A DNA stretch of 64,000 bases from Streptomyces sp. Ag109_O5-10 (GTDB lineage: Bacteria; Actinomycetota; Actinomycetes; Streptomycetales; Streptomycetaceae), in NCBI RefSeq assembly GCF_900105755.1, contig NZ_FNTQ01000001.1, positions 5,456,001 through 5,520,000 on the forward strand. The letters are read 5' to 3'. This document shows positions 25,013-37,727 of this stretch, in pieces; position 1 is the stretch's first letter, and the number at the start of each line of letters is the position of its first letter. Both the position numbers and the translations under genes were made by a program. The notes under the pieces were generated by a model. That model saw only the letters and a list, made by a program, of their open reading frames with translations. It was not told the origin of the DNA and made no database searches.

Positions 25013-26623
25013 TCAGCCGCCCCGCCGGACCGCCCCCGCCAGGATCCACCCCTCCACCGCCTCGTACTGCCGGCGCTGCTCCACGGCCCGGCTCCGCCCG
25101 GAGGCCACCGTCCCCAGCCAGCCCAGGAAGAACCCGGCCGGGATGGAGACGAGGCCGGTGGTGGTGAAGGGGAACCAGTTGAAGTCGGCGTGCGGGAAGG
25201 CGGCGGCCGGCGAGCCCGAGACCAGGTTGGTGCCGGGCATCAGGAGCAGCACGGTGAGGGTGCCGCCGAGCAGGGTGCACAGCAGGCCGGTGCGGGTGTA
25301 GCGGCGCCAGAAGAGGCCGTAGACCAGGGCGGGGGCGAGGGCGGAGGCGCCGACGCAGAAGGAGAGGATGATCAGGGGCTGCAGGCTGTGGTGCTGGACC
25401 AGGGTCGCCAGCAGGATCGTGGGGACCCCCGTGGCGAGCGCGGAGACGCGGGCCACGGTCATCTCGCGGCGGGCCGGCATCTCCTGGACGCGGGTCGCGA
25501 AGACGTCGTGGGCGAGGGAGTTGGCGCAGGCGAGGATCATGCCGGCGACGGAGGCGAGCAGGGTCAGGAAGATCGCCGTGGTGACGGTGGTGAAGAGCAG
25601 GCTCTCCACCGTCGAGGCGCCGGTGCCGAAGGCCGCGCGGGCGCCCAGCAGGTAGGCGGTGTTGCCCTGCGGGTCGGCGGCGGTGACGGCGGCGCGGCCG
25701 ACCAGGGCGGTGGCGCCGAAGCCGACGACGCTGACGACCAGCACGAACAGGGCCACGCACGACACCGCCCAGGACATCGACCGGCGGACCTGGCGGGCAC
25801 TGGAGGCGGTGTACATGCGCATGGTGATGTGCGGCAGGCAGGCGCCGCCGAGGACGACGGTCAGCTCCGAGCTGATCATGTCGAGGCGCGGGGCGGGGCC
25901 GCCGGTGAACTGGAGGCCGGAGCGCAGGTACGCGGTTCCGACGCCGCTGCCCCGGGCCGCCGCGGCGAGCAGGGCACCGGGGTCCCAGGCGAAGCGGTGC
26001 AGGACCAGCAGGGCGACCACGGTGCCGGAACCGAGCAGCATCACGATCTTCAGGATCTGGATGAGGGCGGTGCCCTTCATGCCGCCGATGGCCGCGTAGC
26101 TGATCATCAGGGCGCCGAGGCCGATGACGCAGCCGGTCTGCACGGCCCTGTTGGAGAAGCCGAGGACGAAGGCCATCAGCTGTCCGGCGCCGGCGAGCTG
26201 GACCAGCATCAGCGGCAGCAGGGCGGCGACGGTCACCGCACAGGCCGCGATGCGTACGCTGCGGCCGGGCATCCGGCGGGCCAGCGCGTCGCCCATGGTG
26301 AACCGGCCCGCGTTGCGCAGCGGTTCGGCCAGCAGGAACATCAGCAGGAGCAGTGACAGGGCCGTGCTGAGGGCGAGGACGACGCCGTCGTAGCCGCACA
26401 GGGCGATCACGCCGCCGGTGGCGAGGACGCCGGCCCCTGAGATGTAGTCGCCGGCGATCGCCAGGCCGTTGCGGAGCGGGGAGAGGGAGCCGTAGCCGGT
26501 GTAGAACTCGTCGAGGTCGTCGCGGTCCGGGCCGGTCAGCACGCACAGCAGGAGCGTGAGGGTCGCCACGACGGTGAAGGCGACCAGTGACATGGACTGG
26601 GCGGAGCCGCTGAAGCCGGTCAC
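25013..26623 (-). CDS. Sodium:solute symporter, ActP/MctC-like
   Basis: 536 residues with about 13 hydrophobic segments. SSS-family motifs are visible: GLAIAGDYISGAGVLATGG near the N-terminus, AISYAAIGGMKGT-like (SYAAIGGMKG) and TFAS-like ASVAGMILACANSLAHDVF. Gene context with a DUF485 partner indicates an acetate or short monocarboxylate transporter, as in ActP-YjcH. The GTG at 26623 overlaps the stop of the DUF485 gene (GTGA), so translation is coupled. Substrate is inferred from family and partner, not proved. Confidence 0.92.
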   Translation of the reverse strand: MTGFSGSAQSMSLVAFTVVATLTLLLCVLTGPDRDDLDEFYTGYGSLSPLRNGLAIAGDYISGAGVLATGGVIALCGYDGVVLALSTALSLLLLMFLLAEPLRNAGRFTMGDALARRMPGRSVRIAACAVTVAALLPLMLVQLAGAGQLMAFVLGFSNRAVQTGCVIGLGALMISYAAIGGMKGTALIQILKIVMLLGSGTVVALLVLHRFAWDPGALLAAAARGSGVGTAYLRSGLQFTGGPAPRLDMISSELTVVLGGACLPHITMRMYTASSARQVRRSMSWAVSCVALFVLVVSVVGFGATALVGRAAVTAADPQGNTAYLLGARAAFGTGASTVESLLFTTVTTAIFLTLLASVAGMILACANSLAHDVFATRVQEMPARREMTVARVSALATGVPTILLATLVQHHSLQPLIILSFCVGASALAPALVYGLFWRRYTRTGLLCTLLGGTLTVLLLMPGTNLVSGSPAAAFPHADFNWFPFTTTGLVSIPAGFFLGWLGTVASGRSRAVEQRRQYEAVEGWILAGAVRRGG

Positions 26624-27066
26624 CGTACGGCCCCGCGCCTGGCGTCCAGTTCCGCGGTGCGGCGGATGCGGTCGGCGAGCGGGTCGACGTGGTGGCGCGC
26701 GGAGTGCTCGTAGAGGGCGATCGCCAGCCAGGTGACGGGGAGCTGGAGGAGGGCGAGGAACAGGCCCGCGGGTACGCCGTCGGCGACCGTGCTCGTCATC
26801 AGGCCCGGGGCGAACGCCGACAGCACCAGGAACAGGGTGAAGTAGCCGAGCGCGGTGAGGGTGGCGGTGCGCCGCCGGAGGCGGTAGGCGCCGCGCAGCA
26901 GCCGCAGGTCGCTGTGGTGTCCGACCGGCTCCCGGTGCGGCACGTGGCGGGGTCTCGGCGGCTCGGGCGGCAGTGGCTGCCAGGGGTAGGTGAGGTGTGC
27001 CGGTCCGTGCGGGGACGGGTCGGAAGGGGCGCCGGAGTCGGCTGGGTCGGAAAGGTCGTGGGCCAT
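26620..27066 (-). CDS. DUF485 membrane protein, symporter partner
   Basis: 148 residues. The first 65 are a polar Pro/His-rich cytoplasmic extension. A DUF485 core follows with two membrane helices (LGYFTLFLVLSAFAPG and GLFLALLQLPVTWLAIALYEHSARHHVDPLADRIR). DUF485 proteins accompany ActP-type symporters. ATG at 27066 has AAGGAG 8 nt upstream. First gene of a two-gene operon. Confidence 0.9.
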   Translation of the reverse strand: MAHDLSDPADSGAPSDPSPHGPAHLTYPWQPLPPEPPRPRHVPHREPVGHHSDLRLLRGAYRLRRRTATLTALGYFTLFLVLSAFAPGLMTSTVADGVPAGLFLALLQLPVTWLAIALYEHSARHHVDPLADRIRRTAELDARRGAVR

Positions 27067-27255
27067 CCCGGTGCTCCTTGCGTGGCTCGGGTCCGTGGCG
27101 GCGGAACGCAGGGAGAGGAGGGAGCGGGGGACGCACGTTACTCGCAGGTATCCGGGGCGTGTGGGCATTTTCGGCAACTGGCGGGCGGGTACGCGCTTAC
27201 TGCACCCGAACGTGTCTGACCTCGGGTGTTACCCGCGTTAACTCCGGGACGGGAG

Positions 27256-28794
27256 TCAGTCCTTGAGGACCGGGAAGCGTCGCGGTGCCACCGACAGGAG
27301 CACCACGAACGCCACCGCGGCCGCGCACGCCGCCCCGAAGTACACCGCGTGGACCGCGTCCGCGATGGCGTGCCGGGTGGCCTCGGGGGCCGTTCCGTCG
27401 TCCAGCGCGCGGGTGACGGAGTCGAGGTCGCCCGCGCCGCCCAGCCGGGCGGCCAGGACCCCGTTGGCGACCGCGCCGAACACCGACGCCCCGATCGTCT
27501 GGCCGGTCTGCCGGCAGAACAGCACCGACGCGGTCGTCGTGCCCCGCTCCGCCCAGCCCACCGTCGACTGCACGCCCACGATCAGCGGCAGCTGGAACAG
27601 GCCCAGCGCGGCCCCCAGCAGGAGCATGAGCAGCGTCGGCTGCCAGGCCGATCCCGGGTAGGGCAGGAACGGGAACGCGAACAGGATCAGCGCGGCCGCG
27701 CCGATGCCGAGCAGCGCGGTGTCGCGGAAGCCGATCCGCCGGTACACGTGCTGGCTGAGGGCCGCCGAGACCGGCCAGCTCAGCGTCCACACCGACAGCA
27801 CGAACCCGGCGGCCACCGGCGCGAGCCCGAGCACCGACTGCGCGTACGTCGGCAGGAACACCGTCGGCGCCACCATCAGCAGGCCCAGCGCGCCGAGCGC
27901 GAGGTTGACGGCCGCGATCGTGCGGCGCCGCCACACCCACCCCGGGATGATCGGCTCGGCCGCCCGGCGCTCGGTCCACACCACGAGCCCCGCCAGCGCG
28001 AGCCCGGTGGCGAACAGCGCGCACGACGGCGCGGACCACCACGCCCACGCCACCCCGCCCTGTACGAGCGCGGTCAGCAGGACGCCTCCGCACGCGAAGA
28101 CCGCCAGCGCACCCGCCCAGTCCACCCGCGGGGGCGTGCGCGGCGCGCGCTTCGGCTCGTGGAGGTGACGCACTATCAGCCAGAGCGCGGCCGCGCCGAT
28201 CGGCAGGTTGATCAGGAAGATCCACCGCCAGTCCGCGTACGCGGCCAGTACCCCGCCGAGCCCCGGCCCGGCGACCGCGGACACCGCCCACACCGTGGAC
28301 AGCTTCGACTGGATCTTCGGGCGGTCCTTGAGCGGGTAGAGGTCGGCGGCAAGGGTCTGCACGGTGCCCTGCAGCGCCCCGCCGCCGAGGCCCTGCACGA
28401 TCCGGAACGCGATCAGCGCGGCCATGTTCCAGGCCACCGCGCACAGCAGCGACCCGAGCAGGAACACCGCGGCGCCCGCGACCAGCACCGGCTTGCGGCC
28501 GAAGGTGTCGGAGAGCTTGCCGTACACCGGCAGCGTGACGGTGACGGCGAGCAGGTAGCCGGAGAAGAGCCAGGAGAAGACCGAGAAGCCGCCGAGGTCG
28601 CCGACGATCTGGGGTACGGCGGTCGAGACGACGGTGGAGTCGAGCGCGGCCAGCGCCATGGCGAGCATCAGGGCGGCCACCACGGCCCCCCGCCGCTCCG
28701 TCCCGGCCCCGCGCGCCGCCGCGCGTATCGCGGGTTCCGCGTTCCCCTTCTTCTCCGTCTCCTTCTTCTCCGTCTCCGCGTTCTCCCGCTCCAC
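27256..28794 (-). CDS. MFS multidrug efflux transporter (DHA2, 14-helix type)
   Basis: 512 residues with about 14 membrane segments. Motif A is GYLLAVTVTLPVYGKLSDTFGRKPVL and motif C is AGPGLGGVLAAYADWRWIFLINLP, together with ALDSTVVSTAVPQI in helix 1. These identify drug:H+ antiporter-2 family members, which export drugs or the cell's own antibiotics. A charged N-terminal tail carries a duplicated ETEKK (15 bp repeat). The GTG at 28794 has GGGGAGGGG upstream. No regulator gene is adjacent. Confidence 0.92.
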   Translation of the reverse strand: MERENAETEKKETEKKGNAEPAIRAAARGAGTERRGAVVAALMLAMALAALDSTVVSTAVPQIVGDLGGFSVFSWLFSGYLLAVTVTLPVYGKLSDTFGRKPVLVAGAAVFLLGSLLCAVAWNMAALIAFRIVQGLGGGALQGTVQTLAADLYPLKDRPKIQSKLSTVWAVSAVAGPGLGGVLAAYADWRWIFLINLPIGAAALWLIVRHLHEPKRAPRTPPRVDWAGALAVFACGGVLLTALVQGGVAWAWWSAPSCALFATGLALAGLVVWTERRAAEPIIPGWVWRRRTIAAVNLALGALGLLMVAPTVFLPTYAQSVLGLAPVAAGFVLSVWTLSWPVSAALSQHVYRRIGFRDTALLGIGAAALILFAFPFLPYPGSAWQPTLLMLLLGAALGLFQLPLIVGVQSTVGWAERGTTTASVLFCRQTGQTIGASVFGAVANGVLAARLGGAGDLDSVTRALDDGTAPEATRHAIADAVHAVYFGAACAAAVAFVVLLSVAPRRFPVLKD

Positions 28795-29261
28795 GCCGGA
28801 TCCCCTCCCCGCACCCCGTCATGTATCTATGTCGCGCACAACAGCTTCCCACCCGTCCCGGCGCGGCGGGAGTCCGCGTCCACCTGGTGAGAGGGCGCGG
28901 CCGCTTGACCCTCACGCGGCGGAAGGGTGGACGCTTCCTGGGGCGGTGGGTGGAGGCCGACCCCGAGAAGGACTCCACCCGGCGGTGGACGTCCCCTAGG
29001 GGCTTCTCCGTACTACGGCTCGGGGAGGGTTCGTACCGCCGGAGGACGAGACGGCACCCCGCCCGTCCTTAACCTGGCTTTACGCCGCCGGGGGGCGGTT
29101 GACCGAACCGGCGGGGGTGGGGTTTTCCCCCGGGCAAGACGGGGCTCCGCACCAGCGCGGAGCGACCCCGCCGGCCGCGAGACTCATCGTCGTACCGAAC
29201 CACCGCGCAGCGACGCACAGCACAGCGCTGTTCCTCCGCTGCCCGACTTAGGAGACATACC
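28795..29261. other. Intergenic region between MFS and ABC transporter genes
   Basis: 467 bp with divergent genes on both sides. It holds TTGACC at 28905 overlapping the interrupted palindrome ACCCT..AGGGT (28908-28928). This resembles the 19 bp-spaced promoters bound by MerR regulators, although a -10 is not clear. A perfect inverted repeat TCCACC-N4-GGTGGA lies at 28974-28989. The ABC gene has an AGGAGA ribosome site at 29251. I see no gene here. Confidence 0.45.
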
Positions 29262-30050
29262 GTGACATCGGCTGTGACCATTCCCAGGCACGGGGGTACT
29301 GGAGGGCGTACGGCCGTTGCCGCGCGGGCGCGGCAGGTCGTCAAGGCGTACGGGGCCGGAGAGACCCGGGTCGTCGCCCTGGACCACGTCGACGTGGACA
29401 TCATGCGCGGGCAGTTCACCGCGATCATGGGCCCCTCGGGGTCCGGGAAGTCCACCCTGATGCACTGCCTCGCCGGGCTCGACACCGTGACGAGCGGTCA
29501 GATCTACCTGGACGAGACCGAGATCACCGGCCTGAAGGACAAGAAGCTCACCAAGCTGCGCCGGGACCGGATCGGGTTCATCTTCCAGGCGTTCAACCTG
29601 CTGCCGACGCTGAACGCGCTGGAGAACATCACGCTCCCCATGGACATCGCCGGCCGCAAGCCCGACAAGGAGTGGCTGCGGCGCGTGGTCGACACCGTGG
29701 GGCTCGCGGACCGGCTCAAGCACCGCCCCACCCAGCTCTCGGGCGGTCAGCAGCAGCGCGTGGCCGTGGCGCGCGCCCTCGCCGCCCGTCCCGAGATCAT
29801 CTTCGGCGACGAGCCGACCGGAAACCTCGACTCCCGCGCGGGCGCGGAGGTCCTCGGCTTCCTGCGCAGCTCCGTCGACGACCTGGGCCAGACGATCGTG
29901 ATGGTCACGCACGACCCGGTCGCCGCCTCCTACGCGGACCGCGTGCTCTACCTCGCCGACGGCCGGATCGTCGACGAGATGTTCAAGCCGACCGCGGAGA
30001 CCGTCCTGGACCGCATGAAGGACTTCGACGCGCGGGGGCGTACGTCATGA
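29262..30050 (+). CDS. ABC transporter ATP-binding protein (MacB/LolD type)
   Basis: 262 residues. Walker A is GPSGSGKST, the Q loop is FIFQAFNLLP, the signature is LSGGQQQR, Walker B is IIFGDEP and the switch His is VTHD. It energises an FtsX-type permease rather than a classical porter. GTG at 29262 has AGGAGA 7 nt upstream. Its stop overlaps the permease start (ATGA). It is closely similar along its whole length to the ATPase at 62.5-63.3 kb, so the two are paralogues. Confidence 0.96.
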   Translation: MTSAVTIPRHGGTGGRTAVAARARQVVKAYGAGETRVVALDHVDVDIMRGQFTAIMGPSGSGKSTLMHCLAGLDTVTSGQIYLDETEITGLKDKKLTKLRRDRIGFIFQAFNLLPTLNALENITLPMDIAGRKPDKEWLRRVVDTVGLADRLKHRPTQLSGGQQQRVAVARALAARPEIIFGDEPTGNLDSRAGAEVLGFLRSSVDDLGQTIVMVTHDPVAASYADRVLYLADGRIVDEMFKPTAETVLDRMKDFDARGRTS

Positions 30051-32626
30051 CCGTCCTGAAGACCTCGATGCGCAACTTCTTCGCGCACAAGGGGCGCATG
30101 GCCCTCTCCGCGGTCGCCGTCCTGCTGTCGGTGGCGTTCGTGTGCGGCACGCTGGTGTTCACCGACACCATGAACACGACGTTCGACAAGCTGTTCGCGG
30201 CCACCTCGTCCGACGTGACGGTCAGCGCCAAGGGCGCCTCCGACACCGGCGAGACCACCTCCGACAACGGCAGGCCGCCGGTCATGCCGGCCGCGGTGGT
30301 CGGCAGGGTCCGCGCAGCGAACGGCGTCAAGGCGGCGGAGGGGACGGTCTTCTCGACGTCCGTGACCGTCGTGAACGCGGACAAGGACAGCCTGTCCCCG
30401 TCCAGCGGCGCCCCGACCATCGTCGGCAGCTGGAACAGCAACGACGCCCGCACCATGAAGATCACCTCGGGTGCGGCACCGCAGAACTCCGGCCAGGTCA
30501 TGGTGGACGCCGACACCGCCGGCAAGCACCACCTGAAGCTGGGTGACGAGATCGGCGTGATCAGCGCGGTCGGCACGCATACCGCGAGGATCTCGGGTAT
30601 CGCGGACTTCACCGTCACCAACCCCGGTGCCGCGATCTTCTACCTGGACACGAAGACCGCCCAGCAGACCCTCGTCGGGCGCACCGGCGTCTTCACGAAC
30701 ATCAACGTGACGGCCGCGACCGGCGTGACGGACGCGCAGCTGAAGAAGAACGTCGTCGGTGAACTCGGCACCGCCTACAAGGTGCAGACCGCCAAGGAGA
30801 CCGCCGACGCCAACCAGAAGGACGTCGAGAGCTTCCTGGACGTCATGAAGTACGCGATGCTCGGCTTCGCCGGGATCGCCTTCCTGGTCGGCATCTTCCT
30901 GATCATCAACACCTTCTCCATGCTGGTCGCCCAGCGCACCCGTGAGATCGGCCTGATGCGCGCCATCGGCGCCGGCCGCCGCCAGGTCAACCGGTCCGTG
31001 CTCGTCGAGGCCCTGCTGCTCGGCGTGGTCGGCTCGGTCCTGGGCGTCGGCGCGGGCGTCGGCATCGCGGTCGGCCTCATGAAGCTCATGGGCTCCATGG
31101 GCATGCACCTGTCGACCAGTGACCTGACGGTCGCCTGGACCACCCCGGTGCTCGGCCTGGTCCTCGGCGTCGTCGTCACCGTCCTCGCCGCCTACCTGCC
31201 CGCGCGCCGCGCCGGCAAGGTCTCCCCGATGGCCGCGCTGCGCGACGCGGGCGCCCCCGCCGACGCCCGGGCGGGCCGCATACGTGCCCTGATCGGTCTC
31301 GTGCTGACCGGCGCGGGCGGCTACGGGCTCTACCTCGCCTCGGCCGCCGACAAGGCCAAGGAGGGCTCGGCCTGGCTCGGCCTCGGCATCGTCCTCTCCC
31401 TCCTCGGGTTCGTCGTCATCGGCCCGCTGCTCGCCGGCGGTGTCGTACGGGTCCTCGGTGCGGTCCTGCTGCGGATGTTCGGCCCGGTCGGCCGCATGGC
31501 CGAGCGCAACGCGCTGCGCAACCCGCGCCGCACCGGCGCCACCGGTGCCGCCCTGATGATCGGACTGGCGCTGGTCGCCTGCCTCTCGGTGGTCGGCTCC
31601 TCCATGGTCGCCTCCGCCTCCGACCAGCTCGACAAGACCGTCGGCACGGACTTCATCATCCAGTCCGACAGCGGCCAGCGGATCACCCCGCAGGCGGTCA
31701 GGGCCGTCAAGGACGTCCCCGGACTCGCCCGCGTCACCGAGTACCGCACCACCACCGCCGACTACACCACGCCCGACGGCAAGACCCTCAAGGACACCGA
31801 CATCACGGCGGCCGACCCCACCTACGCGACCGACCTGCGCACCAAGACCGTCGCCGGTGACCTCAAGGACGCCTACCTGCCCGACTCGATGTCCGTGTAC
31901 GACAAGTTCGCCACGGCGCACGCCATCCACCTGGGCTCGAAGATCACCGTCAGGTTCAAGGACGGCCGCACCGCCCACCTGACGGTCCGGGCGATCACCA
32001 GCAGCGACGGCCTCATCGACGCCGGCTCCAAGTACACGAACATCAGCACGCTCGCCAAGTACGTGCCCGCCGCCAAGATGCCCCTCGACGAGCTGGTCTT
32101 CGCCACCGCCAAGGACGGGCAGCAGGACGCCGCGTACAAGTCGCTCAAGTCCGCGCTGCACGACTACCCGCAGTACACCGTGCGCGACCAGACCGACTAC
32201 AAGAAGGCGCTCAAGGACCAGATCGGTCAGCTGCTGAACCTGATCTACGGCCTGCTCGCCCTCGCGATCATCGTCGCGGTCCTCGGTGTCGTGAACACCC
32301 TGGCCCTGTCGGTGGTCGAGCGGACGAGGGAGATCGGCCTGACGCGGGCCATCGGCCTCTCCCGCCGCCAGCTGCGCCGCATGATCCGCATGGAGTCCGT
32401 GGTGATCGCCCTCTTCGGTGCCCTGCTGGGCCTCGGCCTGGGCATGGGCTGGGGCGCCACCGCCCAGAAGCTGCTCGCCCTGCAGGGCCTGAAGGTCCTG
32501 GAGATCCCCTGGCCGACGATCATCGGCGTCTTCGTCGGCTCGGCCTTCGTGGGCCTGTTCGCCGCCCTGGTCCCGGCGTTCCGGGCGGGCCGCATGAACA
32601 TCCTGAACGCGATCGCGACCGACTGA
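30047..32626 (+). CDS. FtsX/MacB-type ABC permease
   Basis: 859 residues with an N-terminal helix (SAVAVLLSVAFVCGTLVF), a periplasm-like MacB core domain and two FtsX repeats. Each repeat has three helices, the first around residues 265-400 and the second at about 725-855. The phrase VVERTREIGLTRAIG is typical of FtsX domains. Such Type VII ABC systems act in mechanotransmission, lipoprotein or peptide handling rather than small-molecule uptake. It is translationally coupled to the ATPase and followed by a strong hairpin. The substrate is unknown. Confidence 0.95.
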   Translation: MTVLKTSMRNFFAHKGRMALSAVAVLLSVAFVCGTLVFTDTMNTTFDKLFAATSSDVTVSAKGASDTGETTSDNGRPPVMPAAVVGRVRAANGVKAAEGTVFSTSVTVVNADKDSLSPSSGAPTIVGSWNSNDARTMKITSGAAPQNSGQVMVDADTAGKHHLKLGDEIGVISAVGTHTARISGIADFTVTNPGAAIFYLDTKTAQQTLVGRTGVFTNINVTAATGVTDAQLKKNVVGELGTAYKVQTAKETADANQKDVESFLDVMKYAMLGFAGIAFLVGIFLIINTFSMLVAQRTREIGLMRAIGAGRRQVNRSVLVEALLLGVVGSVLGVGAGVGIAVGLMKLMGSMGMHLSTSDLTVAWTTPVLGLVLGVVVTVLAAYLPARRAGKVSPMAALRDAGAPADARAGRIRALIGLVLTGAGGYGLYLASAADKAKEGSAWLGLGIVLSLLGFVVIGPLLAGGVVRVLGAVLLRMFGPVGRMAERNALRNPRRTGATGAALMIGLALVACLSVVGSSMVASASDQLDKTVGTDFIIQSDSGQRITPQAVRAVKDVPGLARVTEYRTTTADYTTPDGKTLKDTDITAADPTYATDLRTKTVAGDLKDAYLPDSMSVYDKFATAHAIHLGSKITVRFKDGRTAHLTVRAITSSDGLIDAGSKYTNISTLAKYVPAAKMPLDELVFATAKDGQQDAAYKSLKSALHDYPQYTVRDQTDYKKALKDQIGQLLNLIYGLLALAIIVAVLGVVNTLALSVVERTREIGLTRAIGLSRRQLRRMIRMESVVIALFGALLGLGLGMGWGATAQKLLALQGLKVLEIPWPTIIGVFVGSAFVGLFAALVPAFRAGRMNILNAIATD

Positions 32627-32670
32627 CCGCGACCGCCGAGAGACCACCGCACACGGGGGTTGCGGGGGAA

Positions 32671-32713
32671 CGCCCGGCGCCGGGGAGTCCTGGGGACTCT
32701 TCGGCGCCGGGCG
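32671..32713 (+). terminator. Hairpin terminator after the ABC module
   Basis: A perfect 12 bp stem (CGCCCGGCGCCG with 32702-32713) is extended inside by GAGTCC/GGACTC pairing. It lies 45 bp after the permease stop. Confidence 0.85.
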
Positions 32714-32860
32714 CGTCTCGCTTCCCCCCGGAGTCCGGTCTCCGCGGCTGCCGGGTCCGGCTTCCCGGGCCGCCGGGCCGGCCCGGGTCTCGGGCCCCGG
32801 GCCGGGCCGCGGGCACGTCTTGGTCCTTCGACGTCGTTCGAGTCCCGTCTTCCGGCTCAC

Positions 32861-32917
32861 CGAGTCGGGTGGTGGGTGGGCATAGGCTTCGGGGGTCCAG
32901 GGAGCGGAGCCCCCTGG
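32861..32917. repeat. Dispersed intergenic repeat, copy 1
   Basis: CGAGTCGGGTGGTGGGTGGG (32861-32880) occurs again as an exact reverse complement at 55514-55533. Both copies neighbour a GGGGGTCC/GGAGCCCCC-type palindrome. It is probably a Streptomyces dispersed intergenic element. The rest of 32714-33070 has no gene. Confidence 0.8.
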
Positions 32918-32960
32918 TACGGCCACCGCGGCGCACGGTGCCCCACAGGGGCCACGGAGG

Positions 32961-32969
32961 TTGTCCACA
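32961..32969 (+). promoter_or_regulatory. Consensus DnaA box upstream of mfd
   Basis: TTGTCCACA is the preferred Streptomyces DnaA box. It lies about 100 bp before the mfd start. A single box is not an origin, but it could allow DnaA control of mfd or act as a titration site. Confidence 0.5.
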
Positions 32970-33070
32970 GCCCCGGCACCCGCGCCCGCGTAGTCGTAGG
33001 CTGGAGACCCCCCGGTCGCAGCACGCGCCGGGCACTTCGCGTTGCCCACCCCCCGACGAAAGCCTCCTGA

Positions 33071-36628
<3,558 letters not shown>

Positions 36629-36640
36629 CAGCACCCGGTC

Positions 36641-36720
36641 CCGGAGCCGCGGAGTCGCGGAGTCCCTGAGCCGCGGAGCCACGGAGTCGCTGTGCCACGG
36701 AGTCGCGAGGCCGCGGCTCC
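36641..36720. repeat. Degenerate short tandem repeats after mfd
   Basis: The words CCGCGGAG, CCACGGAG, GAGTCGCGG and GAGTCGC alternate about seven times within 80 bp. The tail of the block forms the terminator hairpin. The following bases to 36,986 contain no gene apart from the ribosome site of the nuclease lipoprotein. Confidence 0.75.
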
Positions 36721-36725
36721 GTGGC
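36694..36725 (+). terminator. Hairpin terminator after mfd
   Basis: GCCACGGAG pairs perfectly with CTCCGTGGC (36717-36725) over 9 bp, with CGCG/CGCG pairing inside the loop. Confidence 0.7.
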
Positions 36726-36986
36726 GCGTTCCCGGTCGCAAGCCGTGCGCGCACGGCAAGGGGTGAGGGGGGCCATCGGGGGCATTCGCTCGCCGCGGGG
36801 AGTGAGCGGGCGCGAAGACGCACCGCCCGGGCTTCCTCCGGCGTGGCAACCGGACGCCTATGACGCCGAGTTGCGGGCATGTGTCGTTCTGCGCCCTGTC
36901 TGGGGCGAACCGCGCGGCGGTTACCTTGGGACCAGCGGAGATCCGCCCGTGCGGAGGCGGACCGGGGCAAGGAAGAGGGGGCGCAC

Positions 36987-37703
36987 GTGGCGCGTCTGAG
37001 GGGCGGGGCGGTCGTGGCCGTCGTCATGGTGTTCGCCGTGGCCGGCTGCAAGGACCTGCAGGACAAGGGGGCTTCGGGAGAGCCGGGCGCGACAGGCGGG
37101 GGAGCCGCGCTGACGGCCGCCGACTCGCTGACCGTCAAGGGACGGGCGCCGAAGACCGGTTACTCCCGGGAGAGGTTCGGCTCCGCCTGGGCGGACACCG
37201 ACTCCAACTCCTGCGACACCCGGGACGACATACTCAAGCGCGACCTGAAGGACGTGAAGTACACCGGCGGCGACTGCAAGGTCTCCTCCGGCGTGCTGGA
37301 GCCGGACCCCTACTCCGGCAAGGAGGTCACCTACAAGCGTGGCCGCAGCCTGGTCGACATCGACCACCTCGTCGCCCTCTCGGACGCCTGGCAGACGGGC
37401 GCCAAGTACTGGGACGCCAGCAAGCGGATAGCCCTGGCCAACGACCCGCTCAACCTCCTTGCCGTCGACGCGAGCGCCAACCGCGGCAAGGGCGACGGCG
37501 ACACCGCCACCTGGCTGCCGCCCGACAAGTCCTACCGCTGCACCTACGTCGCCGCGCAGGTCGCCGTGAAGAAGAAGTACGGCCTGTGGGTCACCGCCGC
37601 CGAGAAGGCCGCGATGAAGAAGGTGCTCGCCGCCTGCCCGGGCCAGAAGCTCCCATCGGGCGGCAACCCGACCAACGCGCCGTCCCGCTTCAAGGCGCGC
37701 TGA
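36987..37703 (+). CDS. Secreted HNH nuclease lipoprotein (DUF1524/GmrSD-like)
   Basis: 238 residues. A signal peptide ends in the lipobox VAGC, so it is anchored outside the membrane. The nuclease core shows VDIDHLVALSDAWQTG (His-Asp-His of the HNH, about residue 124), then ALANDPLNLLAVDASANRGKGD with the conserved Asn. Such secreted DUF1524 nucleases digest extracellular DNA for nutrient recovery. GTG at 36987 has GGAAGAGGGG upstream and gives a proper lipoprotein signal; upstream in-frame starts would disrupt it. Convergent with the next gene. Confidence 0.9.
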   Translation: MARLRGGAVVAVVMVFAVAGCKDLQDKGASGEPGATGGGAALTAADSLTVKGRAPKTGYSRERFGSAWADTDSNSCDTRDDILKRDLKDVKYTGGDCKVSSGVLEPDPYSGKEVTYKRGRSLVDIDHLVALSDAWQTGAKYWDASKRIALANDPLNLLAVDASANRGKGDGDTATWLPPDKSYRCTYVAAQVAVKKKYGLWVTAAEKAAMKKVLAACPGQKLPSGGNPTNAPSRFKAR

Positions 37704-37705
37704 AC

Positions 37706-37721
37706 CGGCGCGGGAGCGCCG
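37706..37721. terminator. Small hairpin between convergent genes
   Basis: CGGCGC and GCGCCG form a 6 bp stem with a GGGA loop in the 24 bp gap between the nuclease and the next convergent gene. Confidence 0.5.
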
Positions 37722-37727
37722 CGTGTG

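Noticed and set aside
36879..36986. N-terminal extension of the HNH lipoprotein
   Set aside because: It would place a charged segment before the signal peptide; the GTG at 36987 has a ribosome site and gives a proper lipobox.
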